A stretch of DNA of 64,000 bases, taken from positions 41,378,784 to 41,442,783 of the forward strand of contig OX457050.1 of the NCBI GenBank assembly GCA_949752735.1, given 5' to 3'. Under the pieces are notes generated by a model, which was not told the DNA's origin, did not search any database, and was given only the letters and a program-made list of their open reading frames with translations. Shown here one piece after another: positions 19,165 through 30,708 of this stretch (position 1 is the first letter of the stretch; each line of letters opens with the position of its first letter). Source of the stretch: Lumbricus terrestris. Its lineage: Eukaryota > Annelida > Clitellata > Crassiclitellata > Lumbricidae. A program made the translations under genes and the position numbers.

Positions 19165-20005
19165 ATAGCTGAATTATTTCAATGTCTTCAATACCGTATA
19201 TTGATAAGTAAGAAGAATTTCAAAGTCATGTGGTCTGGAGCGCAGAGCATTTAGCCTTTGAACGATAGGTGGAACATGTTCAAGATGGCCGCCTTCAAGA
19301 GCTGACATCTGCGCATCAATCCATCTTTCATTAAATGAAAGAAACATTTTATCAATCGATATTTTGTTTAAGTAAGAAGAATTCTTACCATCAATCCAAC
19401 TACAGTTTAGCAAGATATTCTTTCGTCAATCCAACTTCCATTTAAGTCCAACATTTTCCATCAAAGCCAAAATAAATGAATTACAAGTTTGTCACAATGT
19501 AGCTGAATCAATTTTAAGTGTTTTGCCTAAATAGAAGTTGACTTGATGGAAAGATTCCTGTATCGATAGAAGTTGGATTGATGAGAAATTCCTGGTTAAA
19601 TAAAGTTGGATTGATGCATTTAATTATTTCTTGCTTAAGCAGAATTGACATTAATTCAAAACATTTATTCCTTAAATGAAATCTGGTTTGATGAAGGTTA
19701 TAATAGACATTCCAAAAATGATAATTTACCAACATCAAGTATGGCATTGGAGACATTACTTAAGATAATTTGGCAACATAGGCTGCAGTTCTACCAGGTA
19801 GCAATATATTGACATGACTGAGAAATGAAATACTAATTAATGCATGCTATTAATGCATTTACCGCCTATTCGTTCGTATGAGAATAGAAATAATTCAGAA
19901 CTTAATGAAACAGAAATTAACTTTCCGTTTTGAACAGTTATTAGAAATATATTTTATGTCTTGAAACAAAGTCCTTTACTAAGGTGTTCGTGTTCTTCTT
20001 CCTAA
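19165..20005 (+). other. Presumed ZNF3 intron with degraded minisatellite
   Basis: Contains inverted and direct degenerate units of the shared minisatellite (CAATCCAACTTCCATTTAAG near 19425). It is otherwise AT-rich and closely matched by 42419-43253. No gene is recognised. Confidence 0.5.
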
Positions 20006-20606
20006 TAGGTGCGACAAGTTCTTTGTGCATGTCAGAACTTCTCAGTGTGGTCATTTGAATAGACCTACAATCATTGATCTTCATCAAAGACAACATTCAA
20101 GTGGACATATTTACCTGCAGATTTTAATCCATCATTTGTTTCTTCCTCAGTTTACATTGAAACTGAAGGAGAACTTTGGGGTGTGCTATTCTACATTTAT
20201 TTATGGCTTCAATATTCCATCCAAAGAATTCATGTTTTTTGTTTACTTTGTTACACGAGAGTTTATGGTGAGAAATGAAACTTGCAAAAGGTTGCTCTGC
20301 AATTCACCGAACCAAAAAGAATCTACAATTGCATGATTTGCCTTCAAATAGATTCTATTTATGCTGAAGGAATGCCACATAAATGGAAATGATGCTAAGA
20401 ACAAGTTGCATATTCTGATCATGTTACTAGAAGAAAAAAATGCCCATTTTTTGAAAAAACATATTTGCATTAGTTACCTTACTTGAGAAATCATATGCTA
20501 TGGTGAAAATCTAACAGCTGCAGTGAGAAAACTTAATAGAGAGCAGCCTTGCAAATGCCATTTATGTCGGAAAGCAAATGATGAATTACGTTGGTCGACT
20601 GTGAAT
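20006..20606 (+). promoter_or_regulatory. ZNF3 leader with splice-acceptor-like site
   Basis: Pyrimidine-rich TTCTTCTTCCTAATAG (AG at 20006-20007) is followed by GTGCGACAAGTTCTTTG, closely conserved with 43254 onward. A conserved 100-codon open frame (20025-20336) shares its stop and an in-frame 12-bp length difference with the ZNF4 copy. It is more likely 5' UTR preserved by recent duplication than a gene. Confidence 0.45.
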
Positions 20607-22036
20607 ATGGAAACCCATACTAGAGAGAAAACATACAAATGTCAGTTATGTCAGAAGTCATTTACTGAAAGTGGTAGTCTGAAAAGGCACATGAAAATCC
20701 ACACTTGGGAGAAACCATACCAATGCCAGGTATGTCAGAAATCATTTATCCGAAATAGTGATCTAAAAGTGCACATGAGAACCCATACTTTGGAGAAACG
20801 ATACATATGTCAGTTGTGTCAGAAATCATTTACTCAAAGCAGTGTTCTGAAGACACACATGAGAACCCATACTGGGGAGAAACCATTCAAATGTCAGCTA
20901 TGTCGGAAATCATTTATTAAAGGATATAGCCTAAAAGTACACATGAGAACTCATTCTGGGTGTAAAGCGTTCCAATGCCAGTTATGTCAGAAATCATTTA
21001 CTGAAGGTGGTCATCTGAAAACACACATGAGGACCCATACAGGCGAAAAACCATACAAATGTCAGTTATGTCAGAAATCATTTACGAAGTGTGGTAATAT
21101 GAAAAGACACATGACAATCCATTCTGGCAAGAAACCATACAAATGTCAGCTATGTCAGAAATCATTTACTGAGGCTATTCTGTGAAAGTACACAATAGAT
21201 CCCATACAGGCGAAAAACCATACAAATGCCAGTTTTGTCAGAAATCATTTACTGAAGGTAGTAATCTGAAAAAACACACGAGGACCCATACTGGCGAAAA
21301 ACCATACAGATGTCAGTTGTGTCAAAAGTCATTTACGGAAGGTGGTAGTCTGAAAAGGCACATGAGAACCCATACTATGGAGAAACCATACAAATGTCAG
21401 AAATCATTTACTGATGGTGGTAATCTGAAAACACACTTGAGAACCCACCCTGGAGAGAATCCACACAGGGGCCAGTTAAGTCAGATGATATTTAAGTTAG
21501 GCAGTGATCTAACTTGTCATACCGGAACCCTTACTGGAGAAAGACCATACATTTGTGAAGTTGGTGACAAAGGACTCCGATCACTTATTGATATAAATCA
21601 ACACAGAACTCACACAGATGAGATGCAACACATGTGCAGTAAATTTTATTGTAATCGCAGTTCTTCAACTAAACAGCATAAATGCCATGAGTTAGTACAG
21701 CGAAAGGATGATAAATTGGAAAATGAATCAAATGCTAATCTATCTGTTCCATTCATTTGGTGCAGTGCTGATGATATTGATAAACCATTTGAACGCATGC
21801 AAAGAAAATTGCCTCATGACTGCAATGGAATGACAATAGCTCTACCAGAAAGTCGTCATGGAGAATGTGATTTCATTGACAACATCGAATCACCTGAGGA
21901 TGTAAAACCGTTTGTGGAAAATTCGTTTGGATGTGGTATATGCAGTGAAATGTTTGAAATTGAGAAGGAATTTCTGGAGCATTGTACTAGCCACCGCTTT
22001 TCTCCAGTTGACGAATTCTTTGCTGGTCTTTGCTGA
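20607..22036 (+). pseudogene. C2H2 zinc-finger gene (ZNF3) with one frameshift
   Basis: The ATG at 20607 (METHTREKTYKC) aligns with the start of ZNF4 and ZNF6. Seven fingers are read to about 21175, where one base is missing relative to ZNF4 (SFTEA, then a shift), giving a stop at 21183. The second frame (from about 21182) carries further fingers. One of these lost three residues (CQKSF directly after YK), and the last two are degenerate (GQLSQ, CEVGD). The linker and terminal finger FGCGIC...HCTSH end at 22036. The missing base may be real decay or a base-calling error. The gene lies on the segment duplicated as ZNF4 with close similarity throughout. Confidence 0.82.
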
Positions 22037-22236
22037 TTTATAATTAAAAATAAAATTTATATTCAGTTGAAGACTGAGGAAGAACTTTGTAGTGTCGATC
22101 TGGCGCGTGGTACAATGAACAAAAGTCGTCTTTTTCATACATAAAAGGATCCATTGTTGTGAATAATTCACATGGACTTATTATTATTAGCAATTATAGC
22201 AGTCTAAACACCAATCAGCTTGGTGCGGTCCGCTTA

Positions 22237-22555
22237 TACCCGAATCCCAGGCCGTAAAGCACTTCAGAGATATTTTATTTCCGTAAACTGGAAGTTGAAT
22301 GAATGATGAAAACATGATATTACTGCTGACGTGTTGCAGAATCAGGGTGAGCATATTAATTAACAGAAGTGCAAGTTGGATGTGCGCGGAAATCATCATT
22401 ATATGTTAAATTATGATCGTAAACTAGAGGCTGGATGAACGAAAAAATAGTTTTAGTTGAAGTAGAAGTTGGATGAATAACGGAACTGATCAATTAGAGC
22501 GATGTAAAAATGACTCCAACATGTTTTGAATAATTTTATAATGCTATAATTTCGA
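22237..22555. mobile_element. TACCCGAATCCCAGGCC-terminus element, copy 3 (decayed)
   Basis: The left end TTATACCCGAATCCCAGGCC matches the copies at 17.6 and 18.1 kb. The interior contains GGATGAACG and AGAAGTTGGATGAATAACG minisatellite units. The right end is only loosely matched (ATAATGCTATAATTTCG), so the boundary is approximate. Confidence 0.5.
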
Positions 22556-22669
22556 CCGGGTCCCACATCTGTTATGTTTAACAAGTATACATTATGCTTT
22601 ATGCTGTTTCAAGGACTGTCAATGACTTGGCTACTTCCTGCGTAATTGCAGACTCCAAATTTTTAAAGC

Positions 22670-23165
22670 ACCACTTGAAGGTCAAGCGCGGGGCGCTAGC
22701 TTATTCACGAGCGCTGCGTTGCGTTAGAAAGATTGTCTGTATGAGAAGTTCAAAGGAGGTCCGAGTCCAGTTGCCAGAATATAAGAGGGGAGCAGTACTG
22801 TTGCTAAGGCGTGTGTCGTCTTGGTTGGTAATTGGATGAGACGGGGTAAGACTTCTTGAAGAGGTTACTTCAATTTCGAATGGGTAGCCTGAGATGCGAT
22901 GGACAGAGGAGCTTGAGGAAGGTGAGTATAAGGCCGTATTAAGACTAATACGAACCTGGGTGCCGTGTTTACCCTCTGATAAACCCATCGGTCCACCACA
23001 CACACACACACATTTACAACTGCGTGGCTCTGACACCCTTAGAGGCGTGGCTCTGTATTGAGTGGATCGGCTGGAAAACTTGAGATGGTTTGTGACCGGT
23101 AGGCTAGAGGAGAGTGAGACAGACGGATGATCAGGAAGAACGTGTTGGCTGAATGTCACCAACTA
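22670..23165 (-). mobile_element. L2-like LINE 3' end fragment
   Basis: Read on the minus strand it gives a PVTNHLKFSSRST... segment like the one at 28555-28610, then a 3' untranslated part with CGCAGCGCTCGTGAATAAGC shared with 33310-33330. It has several frameshifts and a (CA)n run at 22998-23011. Same LINE family as the 28.3-kb fragment. Confidence 0.65.
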
Positions 23166-23410
23166 TTATAGACTTATCGTCCTCTGGTTGACATGGACAT
23201 CTCTTTGGGGAAAGAAACAGAAGAAGACTTGACAACCAGCTGAGTGCTGGATCGTCATCTTTGTCGATCAGTCTTGTCTCTTGTCTACTATGCAATATCT
23301 TAGGCATGCCATTGTCATCAGCTTCCTTAGTTTCTACATACAAACGATTTGCCTCATCCGCTTCATCATCGGCTTCATCTGCAAAGTTATTACCAACAAC
23401 TGACTTATAG
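23166..23410. other. Short interval with an Asp/Glu-rich frame
   Basis: The minus strand has a 117-codon open frame (23131-23484) containing an ADEADDEADEA repeat. It runs across the edge of the inverted-repeat element and has no recognisable domain, so it is not called as a gene. Confidence 0.3.
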
Positions 23411-24320
23411 TAGAGCGGCCTGGTGAAAAATTGTTCACTTTGTGATACAAGCATGAAATTTGGTACACACCATGAAAATGTCATAAGAAAAAGATTTGGC
23501 TATACGGCCATCGCAGATTTGGCCCCTGGCCCCATTGGCGGCCATTTTTCAAAATGGCCGACCTGTTTACAGATTTTAAATTATCTCAGCTTCCAGTGCA
23601 CTTAGAATCGTCATCTTGGTGTCAAAACATACATAGTTAGGGGTGAGGATTCCAAAAAAGCCATTACAAGTGTTCCCGAGAGCTTCAATGGCGGCCATTT
23701 TCCAAAATGGCCAACCAAAATACGGATTTTCAATATATCAGCTTCCAGTACATTTAGAATCGTCATCTTGGTGTCTAAACATACATAGTTAAGGGCAGGC
23801 ATTCCAACAGAGCCATTGAAAATGTTCCCCATGGCTTCAATGGCGGCCATTTTCCAAAATGGCCGACCTAAAAAAATAATACTTCAATATCTCAGCCTCC
23901 AGTACACTTAGAATCGTCATCTTGGTGTCTAAACATACGTAGTTAGGGGCGAGGATTCCAAAAAGGCCATTACAAATGTTTCCCAGAGCATCAATGGCGG
24001 CCATTTTCCAAAATGGCCGACCAAAAAAGGATATTTCAATATCTCAGCTTCCAGTACACTTAGAATCGTCATCTTGGTGTCTAAACATACATAGTTAAGG
24101 GCGAATTTTAAAGGAATCAAATACAAACGTTTCTGTTAACAAGATTCGCAGCCAAGAACGTGAATGGTGCGGTAGGGTAAAAAAGTTCCTGCTTATTTGA
24201 AAATCAGCTGTTATGGGCTCATGGCGCGTCAAGTATAAATATTATAATCAAAGCTATTTATTGCATCATACTTTTTCTGAAACTTCTGATTGAGTTCATG
24301 TTCATTTGGCAATAAAACAA
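23411..24320 (+). repeat. Left arm of the long inverted repeat
   Basis: Four tandem units near 23531, 23688, 23842 and 23997. Each has TGGCGGCCATTTTCCAAAAT, a spacer with CAATATCTCAGCTTCCAGTA, and GTCATCTTGGTGTCTAAACA. The inner 200 bp (AAAATCAGCTGTTATGGGCT) also matches the right arm. Small open frames here are artefacts. Confidence 0.85.
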
Positions 24321-25405
24321 GTTTTGGAATATATGCAATTCAAGATGTGGCTGATATGCTCGTAGGCTAGATGTCCCTATCGTGATTTAAGTCCACATTT
24401 GTGGGCCATTATGCAGACAATGCACTGACCACGGAATTATACAACATCATCCACGTCATTCACGGTCGCATAGGCCTCTGCACAGACAGAGACCAGTACA
24501 CTGTAGAGTGTAGAGAAGCTTTCACACATTTGCACTATCCCCTACATCCCTCCTCACAGCCACATCTGAGCAGTTCACAACCGGCACGTGGCTCTCCGGG
24601 AAGTGTTGTCCACTTCACTCCCCAGCCATCTTTAATCGTTTTCAGCCACCCAATTAACCAGGACATGGTAGTTCAGGAACAGCTATGAACATCTTTGTCC
24701 AAACGTGACCTGCTTGGTAGGCAGCTCTCTGTGTGTTTCACCAGAGCAGCTTGAGTTGGTGGGAGGCCATCCATAGTTCTGTCTTTCTGTGCGAACAGTT
24801 GCTTTCTTGCCTCATTCACCTTCTCCTCGCCACTAACACGGTCGTACAGAAGAACCACAAAGCACTCAATTACATCGAGCTGATCATAAACAGAGCTGGG
24901 AGTTGATGCTATAGGGTGCAGAAGGCTGGGGTGATATCGCTGAATGTCTTCCAAATATCCCAGACAGTCCTTTTTCCGCACCCAGCAAAGGATGATACTG
25001 TGTCACATCCGCTGAATGCGTGTAGGAAGGACAAGGCTACGCACTTTTCTGGACCGAGGGCACTCGCCATCTCATGGGTTGGCAGTATCTGAAGCTTTTT
25101 GCCTGAGGCAAAAACAACCCACAGTTCATCAATGTTCAGCTGCTGAACTGCTGCTACGGCCAACGCCAATACGTCAGAGTCAACGGTGCGCATCATCACC
25201 TTACGATGACCATGTTTGGGAGCATCGGAGACATGCAAAAAATTTCTTGTATCAACTTCCTCCTGAGTTCATGGAGCAAGTCCAGTTGTGTCTTTTTGCC
25301 GAGTACAGATCAAGCAAATCCTTGTGGTAAGTGGCTATGATCTTTCTCCCTGTTTCTATTTCTAGTTTTGCTATTCGCAGACTCAAGAAAGAAAACAACT
25401 CTGCC

Positions 25406-25407
<2 letters not shown>

Positions 25408-25438
<31 letters not shown>
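25408..25438. repeat. (TG)n microsatellite
   Basis: About 15 TG dinucleotides, lying inside the decayed transposon gene where coding sequence would be expected. Confidence 0.95.
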
Positions 25439-25439
<1 letters not shown>

Positions 25440-25473
25440 TTCAAGCTGCCACGCACGTATTAATCCCATACAG

Positions 25474-26416
25474 CAGGGGTGTCAAACCTTTTTTAGTGGC
25501 GGGCCAGTGTGAACATCTTCCAACAAGTGGCGGGCCAGTGTAAATGTAATCGAACTTTTATATAGCGGCTGTCTTATGGCCTCGACCATGAGGGTGAGAT
25601 CCTTCACCACCGCTCGCCCGTTTGAATGGACGCCACGCCATCTAGGTCCCCGTGCTAGCCCGAGATTTTGAATTTCTGAAATAGCCACCTTCGGGAATCG
25701 AACCGCGGCCCGCCCGCTCTCTTCCACAGACTCGCGGCCGCCAGCTCTCTTACCGATGTAGCTAACGCGTGAACATCTTGCAACAAATGAGCAAAATTGG
25801 GTAGTGATCTGATCCAAATATCGCGAAAAGATCTTGATTCACTGTCCACTTTTCGCTTCTTATTAAATTTTGACAGCATTTTAAATATTATAAGACTTAT
25901 ATAAGTGTTTGGTAACTTTCATAATTTTGTGAACAGACAACCAAGGAATCTCAATACATAGGCGATAATCGGAGTTCCGGAAAATTTCATATCTTGTTTA
26001 CAGAAAAAAGCATTCAATTAATTACTTCTATGAAAGCAGATTGACGAATGATTGTTTGCAAAATAAAATAATGTCTTTGGAGATTCAAAGCATGCTTCTT
26101 AACGTTAGAAACGGAATTTTAAGTGGGGCGCCATCTATCGTTGAGAGTGAAATGATGACAACAAAATGGTCACAAGTAACCTATCCTCTAAGACAGAATC
26201 CTTGAGAGACAACCAACCGGAAACCATAGATAAACAGTCAGACGCAAAAGTGACGTCAGGAAGAAAAATACCTCCATGTATTTTGGCGCTGACTGTAAAT
26301 TCTAAAAATTTGAACTTTTATCCTCTTATTTTGTAACCAAGGGAAGGCTTCGAGGGCCAGAAAAAAATCGTCGGCGGGCCAGAAATGGCCCGCGGGCCAG
26401 CTCTTTGACACCCCTG
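25474..26416. mobile_element. hAT-type MITE carrying a SINE
   Basis: The termini are CAGGGGTGTCAAAC and its inverse TTTGACACCCCTG, followed inward by repeated GGCGGGCCAG motifs. The perfect 8-bp target duplication ccatacag lies at 25466-25473 and 26417-26424. This terminus is a well-known hAT type. The 943-bp element has no transposase frame. It interrupts the decayed gene between the ...RVDAVW block and the AELFSFL block, and carries a tRNA-SINE at 25540-25771. Confidence 0.92.
25540..25771 (-). mobile_element. tRNA-derived SINE, nearly complete copy
   Basis: On the minus strand the A box TAGCTACATCGGTAAGAG (about 25765-25748) and B box GGTTCGATTCC (25704-25694) have tRNA-like spacing. They are followed by a body with GCTAGCACGGGGACC, and a tail with CCGCTATATAAAAGTTCG and ATTACATTTACA. 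The 18-mer gtgaacatctt(c/g)caacaa occurs on both sides (25509-25526 and 25769-25786) and may be part of the target duplication. This intact copy explains the split SINE at 16.7-18.2 kb. Confidence 0.85.
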
Positions 26417-27136
26417 CCATACAGCATCTACTCTATGCACGTGCTCTATCTGTCTTGTGAAGTAGGGCAAGAAAGTATGGGAGGAATAATCTGAAAATGA
26501 GCATGCAGTTCCAGGCTTCAGCACGATGACTATGACGGCTCCATCCAGTATAAAAGCGTCAACAATTGGAATACTCAGTGAATGGCCTGGTTGGATATCT
26601 GAAATATGGAATTAGTTCTTCTAGACAGTTACTGTCTGGCCTAATTCCTAGCCGTAGTTTGCCCATATTCGAGAGTGATGGGTGGCATGCCTGGTTCTCG
26701 TGAGCAAAAAAATCGTCCACGTGACCAGGTCTCCTTCGCGTGTCTGACAGGAAATGTTCAACCTGGAGAATAGTTAACAGTCCTTCTTCACAGATAACAA
26801 AAATGTTCTTTTGCTCGTGACTTGCCCCATACAGGCGGATGACTGAAGAGAGGGAAGTTATTTCTTTTTAGTGGATCACTGACAGGTCACGTTTGGTTAA
26901 TGAGACGTTCCTTGATAAGTGTTTCGTACTACTCTAGTTGTTGTACTAGTACAACAGTAGTTGTACTCCGAGGTTGTACATGATGTTTATCACGGTTTGA
27001 TCGGCCAGATCTCTGGTATCCTGGACAAGTAGGTCATTGTTATCGTCAATAAATGGATTTCCCATCTCCTCAATAACACTGCTGAGAGCCTTAACCTGAT
27101 TGAAAAACTTTACCTTTCTTATATATTTCATATATT

Positions 27137-27916
27137 CCCAGACTTGTCTTATTGCCAAATGAACATGAACTCAATCAGAAGTTTCAAAAAAAGTATGATG
27201 CAATAAATAGCTTGGATTATATTATATTTATACTTGATGCACCATGAGCCCATAACAGCTGATTTTCAAATAAGCAGGAACTTTTTACCCTACCGCACCA
27301 TTCACGTTCTTGGCTGCGAATCTTGTGAACAGAAACGTTTGTATTTGATTCCTTTAAAATTCGCCCTTAACTATGTATGTTTAGACACCAAGATGACGAT
27401 TCTAAGTGTACTGGAGGCTGAGATATTGAAGCATTATTTTTTTAGGTCGGCCATTTTGGAAAATGGCCGCCATTGAAGCCATGGGGAACATTTTCAATGG
27501 CTCTGTTGGAATGCCTGCCCTTAACTATGTATGTTTAGACACCAAGATGACGGTTCTAAGTGTACTGGAAGCTGAGATATTGAAAATCCGTATTTTGGTC
27601 GGCCATTTTGGAAAATGGCCGCCATTGAAGCTCTCGGGAACACTTGTAATGGCTTTTTTGGAATCCTCGCCCCTAACTATGTATGTTTTGACACCAAGAT
27701 GACGATTCTAAGTGCACTGGAAGCTGAGATAATTTAAAATCTGTAAACAGGTCGGCCATTTTGAAAAATGGCCGCCAATGGGGCCAGGGGTCAAATCTGC
27801 GATGGCCGTATAGCCAAATCTTTTTCTTATGACATTTTCGTAGTATGTACCAAATTTCATGCTTGTATCACAAAGTGAACAATTCCTTCACATTTTCGTT
27901 CCTGGCCGCTCCACTA
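27137..27916 (-). repeat. Right arm of the long inverted repeat
   Basis: Inverse of 23411-24320 with three instead of four tandem units. The unit-number difference shows independent expansion or contraction of the two arms since insertion. Confidence 0.85.
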
Positions 27917-28254
27917 TTAGATATAGACAACTTTTATTCTAGAGTAGGCCTAAGTCATGAAGTCACTTTGGTCTTGAACAGTACTGTGTAAAATATGATC
28001 AGTGTCGTCATTCCGCTTTCCAGACATCGTTCTAATGTGCAGACTTCGCCATAACTCATTCTTTACCAGATTTGCATTGGCTGGGCCTATAATAGCCTAA
28101 TTATTATAGCCTACCGTGTGTCTTTTTGTCTAGAATGTCGGGCGTGATTTAAAAAAATAAGTCTTGACTGTAGGGAAGGTATAGATTGCTTTCTGACAGC
28201 TTAATCGCAATTTCTTTCGACAATTAGTAAGATGGGAAGAAAAATCTTTTTTAG

Positions 28255-28834
28255 TTTATTGTCGTCCATTCAAAGCTTGACTATTGCAATTCCCTGTTCT
28301 TAAATCTTGATTCCACACAACTTAAGCGCCTCCAACTCATACAAAATTCTCTTGCTAGAGCCGTCACCAGAACACCCAGACATCATCACATCACCCCATC
28401 CTCAAGTCTCTTCACTGGTTGAAAATCCCAGAGCGAATTCACTACAAAGTTCTCTCCTTAACATACAACTCCTTACAATGCTCCCAGCCCAGATATCTTC
28501 GCGAACTGTTCACCATCCAGCCTACCCGTTCTACCCGATCATCCGCCTGCCTTACACTCTCTCGACCGCCGGTCACAAGTCATCTCAAGTTCTCCAACCG
28601 AGCCATATCCAACTCAGCACCACGCCTTTGGAATGATCTGCCTGCTGAGTTCCGATCCTTTTCAGTTCCTCCTCCATCATTACTAATCACACACCATCAC
28701 CTTCCTCAGGCTCCTCTATCCATCACACCTCGGGCCTTTCACTCGAAACTAAAGACACTCCTGTTCAAGAACTCTTATCCTGTTTCATCTGATCCCCACC
28801 CTCCAATTCCCGGCTCAGACGACACCCACCTTAG
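28255..28834 (+). mobile_element. L2-like LINE 3' coding fragment
   Basis: Across two frames it reads LKRLQLIQNSLARAVTRTPR, then RIHYKVLSLTYNSLQCSQP, SAPRLWNDLPAEFRS and AFHSKLKTLLFKNSYP. This is the standard C-terminal block of L2/CR1-type reverse transcriptases (xxIQNxxARxV, KVLxLTYxxL, PxLWNxLP, FKxxLKTxLF). Frameshifts make it inactive. The pogo-like element inserted directly after its stop codon, and its 3' UTR resumes at 33154. Confidence 0.85.
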
Positions 28835-29750
28835 TAGGGTAATTGTACCATTTAGTGGCCACAAGTTCTAATTGACCAGTACTCTGCAGAACCTACATAA
28901 GCTACACCATATAGATTTAGTTATGTATGAAGAGTACCCTCTGTCATACCATATAATGGCCAGGCATATCAATTTACAAACAGTCTGTGCTTGCTATAAT
29001 CATCCAAAACACAAGACCAGAAAAATACCATTTAATGGCCACCAAGCACCATTTAATGGCCACCAAGTACCATTTAGTAGCCATGACCATTCATTTGGTA
29101 CAATTCAGATAGTTCCATTGATCCAATTAGGAAAATATCATGTACGTATAGGCCTACTTGGCATAGGCTAGGCCTAATGACACACCAAATATATTTCAAG
29201 CAATAATACACAAGAATGTCTTCAAATTACATCTCCAGGAGAACAAAAACTAAAAATATAAAACTTTAGCAATTGTGTCAAACATTAGCCTCGGCTTAGT
29301 GTTCGTTTGTTTATATATAGGCCTATATATTGTTATCGTAGCCTTCTGTAACCTAGTATTTAATAGCAATAGCCTAGGCCTAACCTATATTGCACAAGTT
29401 ATTTGCTCTTAGAAAGCAAAATATGAAAAGCCTAAATTGATGTCTGTAAATCAAAATCTGAAATTTCTGTAAATGCACAACCAGCTAGAGGCCCAGTAGG
29501 CTAGGCACTCTGGATTAAAACTAGCAGAAAGAAGCAATCAATTACCCTGGAACTTAGGCCCTATAGCCTAGGCCATAGTGGTATGGTTGGTAGGGCCTAC
29601 CTGCTTTAATAACTACTTTTCTTAGCACTGATTTATAGTAACCACAATATCCTCAAAAGCAAGACACATAAAAAGTGGTCCCTAGGCCTATCATGCATGG
29701 AGAATTTCTGTCAAGTGTTTGTTTTGCAGTTAGTGTCAATGGGACCCAGC

Positions 29751-30599
29751 CTACTGGAAACAAACTGAACAGGTAAAATCCCCATCAGAATCATCGTTGT
29801 CGAATTTCCCATGGCCAACTGCACAGGACATGTGATAGCGGATCTTCGAGCATTCGACACACTCAATCCAGGTTTCTTTGTACTTTGGATTCTTTGCATC
29901 AAAGTATAAACCGTTACACCCACTGCACTGCCAGTTTACTTCCATGCGTTTTCTAGCTGGAGCTTTTTTTCTTAGTTCCTGCTTTTGAGACGGCTTTTGT
30001 GCACTGTTCTTGGCTTTCCGAAGGCTTAATGCTTTCTCTTTAGGCCTAGACTCTTTCTTTTTAGCCAGTTGTTCTTTTTTCTCTTTTTGTAAATTCTGTT
30101 TCTCAATTTTCTGTTTTTCTTTTTCAATCTTTGCATTTTTTTCCTTTAGTTTTGACTCATAGGCCTCTTTAGATGTTAAAACAAAAAATTTATCATTTGA
30201 TTTAAGGCCATCCTTCCTTTTTCTTTGTCGCAGTTGGGGCTTTGGATATGGAAGTACATCAGAGTCTTGATCCATTGGACTTGAGAAATTCTGGAACGGG
30301 AAGGAAATTAGAACCTCAGGTTGTGCTTGTGCTGTTGGCCTGCTGGAGTTGATGCTTAACAAAGCTTCCACTTCGTCAGTTGCTTCACAGTTATCATTGC
30401 TTGGAAGGCCTAAATGAACATCCAATATGTCTCCAGATAGGAAGATATCCATATCCATTGGACCTAAAGAAATGTTTACCGGATCTTCATTTTGCTGAAT
30501 TACGTCATGTTCAAGTGAATTCAGATCCACTGAAGCAGTCGAAAAATTCAGCAAAGATGACGACTCTTCTAAACCGATATTTCCTTCAAACCCTTCCAT
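29751..30599 (-). CDS. C-terminal part of pogo-like transposase with PHD-like finger
   Basis: The 282-aa frame has an acidic N-terminal half, a strongly charged Lys/Glu coiled-coil stretch (about 145-210), and a C-terminal zinc-binding domain: WQCSGC, WIECVEC, YHMSC and FTCSVC, a PHD-like arrangement. Such a domain is known at the C terminus of some pogo/Tigger-like transposases. It is read in a different frame from the DDE part just upstream (30709-32094). In between, a third frame (about 30718-30575) encodes LNLFQQAYAAGEDTEFLQ, the typical sequence that joins the two. I therefore see one gene broken by two frameshifts, rather than two genes. Splicing is not supported because no intron-sized gap exists. 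Confidence 0.7.
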   Translation of the reverse strand: MEGFEGNIGLEESSSLLNFSTASVDLNSLEHDVIQQNEDPVNISLGPMDMDIFLSGDILDVHLGLPSNDNCEATDEVEALLSINSSRPTAQAQPEVLISFPFQNFSSPMDQDSDVLPYPKPQLRQRKRKDGLKSNDKFFVLTSKEAYESKLKEKNAKIEKEKQKIEKQNLQKEKKEQLAKKKESRPKEKALSLRKAKNSAQKPSQKQELRKKAPARKRMEVNWQCSGCNGLYFDAKNPKYKETWIECVECSKIRYHMSCAVGHGKFDNDDSDGDFTCSVCFQ

Positions 30600-30708
30600 G
30601 TCATATAGAACCGGTCTTGAAGGAACTCAGTATCTTCGCCAGCAGCATATGCTTGTTGAAATAAATTCAACCTGTCAGCAGGCAAAGAGCATTCGAATGC
30701 ACTTAGCG

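Larger units (their letters stand above)
24429..27158 (-). pseudogene. Decayed multicopy transposon-type gene (unnamed family)
   Basis: Minus-strand pieces read in order. First is KALSSVIEEMGNPFIDDNNDL (27158-26946). Next is MLKPGTACSFSDY...RVDAVW (26524 to the MITE edge), then AELFSFLSLRIAKLEIETG (about 25405-25350), MMRTVDSDVLALAVAAVQQL...SFAGCGKRTVWD (25200-24940), a second frame FVVLLYDRVSGEEKVNEARK (24870-24800), and a Cys-rich tail WTTLPGEPRAGCELLRCGC. From memory this order matches a large uncharacterised protein found in high copy in cnidarians, hemichordates and other invertebrates. Stops, frameshifts and a hAT MITE (25474-26416) make this copy dead. Its position inside long inverted repeats supports a transposon origin. 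Confidence 0.7.
23411..27916. mobile_element. Long-inverted-repeat transposon-like element, 4.5 kb
   Basis: The left arm 23411-24320 is the inverse of the right arm 27137-27916. Each arm carries tandem units of about 155 bp (four at the left, three at the right), each containing a palindrome GGCCATTTTCCAAAATGGCC. Between the arms lies a decayed gene (24429-27158, minus) that fills almost the whole interior and has been interrupted by a hAT MITE. The outermost few bases (CTTATAGTAGAGCGGCC and its inverse GGCCGCTCCACTATTAG) look like the termini, but no target duplication could be fixed. I infer that the gene is the element's own cargo or transposase. Confidence 0.75.

Noticed and set aside
20025..20336. 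103-codon frame upstream of ZNF3 and its 115-codon counterpart at 43272-43619
   Set aside because: Similarity is explained by the recent segmental duplication; no domain, ends well before the zinc-finger start, more likely leader sequence.
23131..23484. 117-aa minus-strand frame with ADEADDEADEA
   Set aside because: Crosses the boundary of the inverted-repeat element and has no domain or neighbour support.
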